From an uncultured Desulfovibrio sp. (GTDB lineage: Bacteria; Desulfobacterota; Desulfovibrionia; Desulfovibrionales; Desulfovibrionaceae): DNA of 7,301 nucleotides. Location: contig URTO01000095.1 of assembly GCA_900550745.1 (NCBI GenBank), forward strand, positions 1 to 7,301, read 5' to 3'. The notes under the pieces are model-generated. The model had not been told where the DNA came from, did no database searches, and saw nothing but the letters and a program-made list of their open reading frames with translations. The translations under genes were made by a program, and so were the position numbers. Positions 6,148 to 7,301 of this stretch are shown piece after piece (position 1 is the first letter of the stretch; each line of letters opens with the position of its first letter).

Positions 6148-7248
6148 ATGGCACGCGTCCAGCTCAAGAACGTAGAAAAGACATTCAATAAGAATAAGGT
6201 GCTGAAGGGCATCAACGTCGAAGTCCCGGACGGCTCCTTCATGGTCATGGTCGGGCCTTCCGGCTGCGGCAAGTCCACGGCCCTGCGCTGCATCGCCGGG
6301 CTTGAGGAAGTCACCGGAGGCAGCATCTTCATCGGCGACGAGGACGTCACCCGCAAGGAGCCCAAGGATCGCAACATTGCGATGGTGTTCCAGAACTACG
6401 CCCTCTACCCGCACATGAACGTGTTCGACAACATCACCTACGGGCTCAAGGTGCGCGGCATCCCGGCGGACGAGCGCAAGCGCCGCGCCGAGGACGCCGC
6501 CAAGCTCCTCGGCCTTGACGGCCTGCTCGACCGTATGCCCAAACAGCTCTCCGGCGGCCAGCGCCAGCGCGTGGCCATGGGCCGGGCCATCGTGCGCGAA
6601 CCCAGCGTGTTCCTCTTCGACGAACCGCTTTCCAACCTCGACGCCAACCTCCGCAACCTGATGCGCATCGAGCTGCGCCGCCTGCACCAGCGTCTGGCGA
6701 CCACCAGCATCTATGTGACGCACGATCAGGTGGAGGCCATGACCCTCGCCGAGAAAATCCTTGTGCTCCGCGCCGGGAACATCGAGCAGTACGGCACGCC
6801 GGACGACATCTACCTGCATCCGGCCTCCGTATTCGTGGCGCAGTTCATGGGTTCCCCGTCCATGAACATGATCCCCGCGACCACGGACGGCGAAAAGCTG
6901 ATCCTGCCCGACGGCACGCCGCTTTCCGGCATCGCCGCCTCCGACATCCGGCTTTCCGCCGCGCCCACCAAGGACGTGCTCGTCGGCCTGCGCTGCGAAG
7001 ACCTGCTGCTCGATCCCGAAGGTTCCGTACAGGTCACCGTGGACATCATCGAAGCGCTCGGCCCGGACACGCTGGCCTACTGCCATCCCATCACCGGGAA
7101 GGCGGGCGGCGGCGATTCCGATCAGGACTCCGTCATCGTGCGTCTCCCCGGCACGCGCCGCCCCGCGCCCGGCGACGTCATCCGCCTTTCCGTCCGTGCC
7201 GGCCACGGCCACGTCTTCGATCCCGCCAGCGGTTTGCGCTGTTTGTAG
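6148..7248 (+). CDS. ugpC: Ugp ABC importer, ATP-binding subunit UgpC
   Basis: ATPase that powers uptake from the cytoplasmic face of UgpAE. It has 366 residues (E. coli UgpC 356). All nucleotide-binding motifs are intact: Walker A GPSGCGKST at 36-44, Q-loop Q82 (VFQNYALYPHM), ABC signature LSGGQ at 134-138, Walker B VFLFDE at 154-159, D-loop SNLD at 162-165 and switch histidine H192 (VTHDQ). Residues after about 235 form the regulatory TOBE/OB-type domain of the MalK/UgpC subfamily (FMGSPSMNMIPA, then VGLRCEDLLL and the final GHVFDPASG). MalK-family ATPases can serve several importers; the operon position gives the Ugp assignment. Ribosome site AAAAGGA (6134-6140), seven bases before the start. 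A Gly/Asp-rich stretch near residues 316-323 (GGGDSDQD) is probably a surface loop. Confidence 0.95.
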   Translation: MARVQLKNVEKTFNKNKVLKGINVEVPDGSFMVMVGPSGCGKSTALRCIAGLEEVTGGSIFIGDEDVTRKEPKDRNIAMVFQNYALYPHMNVFDNITYGLKVRGIPADERKRRAEDAAKLLGLDGLLDRMPKQLSGGQRQRVAMGRAIVREPSVFLFDEPLSNLDANLRNLMRIELRRLHQRLATTSIYVTHDQVEAMTLAEKILVLRAGNIEQYGTPDDIYLHPASVFVAQFMGSPSMNMIPATTDGEKLILPDGTPLSGIAASDIRLSAAPTKDVLVGLRCEDLLLDPEGSVQVTVDIIEALGPDTLAYCHPITGKAGGGDSDQDSVIVRLPGTRRPAPGDVIRLSVRAGHGHVFDPASGLRCL

Positions 7249-7269
7249 AGGGGAAAAGATTGGGGAGGG

Positions 7270-7301
7270 GGAAGGGAGCCTTTTGGAAAAGGCCCCCTTC
7301 C
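7270..7301 (+). terminator. Terminator-like hairpin after ugpC, cut by the window edge
   Basis: 7270-7283 pairs with 7288-7301 (14 positions, one A-C mismatch) around a TGGA loop, 22 bases after the ugpC stop. The stem can go on beyond the window because the purine-rich stretch at 7262-7269 remains unpaired, and any T run would lie outside. It most likely ends the ugp transcript. Confidence 0.65.

Noticed and set aside
5107..7212. 701-codon open frame on the minus strand
   Set aside because: It is antisense to ugpA, ugpE and ugpC, with a His/Asp/Glu/Gly-rich product and no recognisable domain.

Overview
The window is GC-rich (roughly 60% by eye) Gram-negative bacterial DNA devoted to glycerol and glycerol-3-phosphate (G3P) metabolism. 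The organism cannot be named from the sequence alone. The strong GC bias, the Sec-type periplasmic binding protein and the GC-rich terminator hairpins would fit a proteobacterium or desulfobacterium such as the Desulfovibrionaceae, but that is a guess from general style.

Layout: (1) Positions 1-1639, minus strand, hold a glycerol kinase gene (glpK) that enters from its start at 1639 and runs off the left edge without a stop codon. Its kinase part is complete. At its C-terminal end it continues in frame into about 60 residues that clearly belong to the actin-like cell-shape protein MreB. (2) Positions 1640-1930 are a divergent intergenic region with a candidate promoter, a direct repeat and two small palindromes. 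(3) Positions 1931-7248, plus strand, are one gene set in the order ugpQ-ugpB-ugpA-ugpE-ugpC: a glycerophosphodiester phosphodiesterase followed by all parts of a UgpBAEC-type ABC importer for G3P and glycerophosphodiesters. (4) Positions 7249-7301 hold the beginning of a terminator-like hairpin cut by the window edge.

How the genes work together: UgpB captures G3P or glycerophosphodiesters in the periplasm. UgpA and UgpE form the membrane channel and UgpC supplies ATP hydrolysis. UgpQ cleaves imported diesters in the cytoplasm to G3P plus an alcohol, and GlpK makes the same G3P from glycerol. The divergent arrangement suggests both routes may be controlled together.

The binding-protein gene ugpB is bracketed by RNA structure: five consecutive hairpins in the 167-nt ugpQ-ugpB gap and two strong hairpins in the 108-nt ugpB-ugpA gap. 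By contrast, ugpA-ugpE-ugpC are tightly spaced (15 and 21 nt). This suggests ugpB is expressed at a different level from its permease. The most unusual item is the GlpK-MreB in-frame junction near position 180, which is either a real gene fusion or rearrangement or a chimeric assembly.
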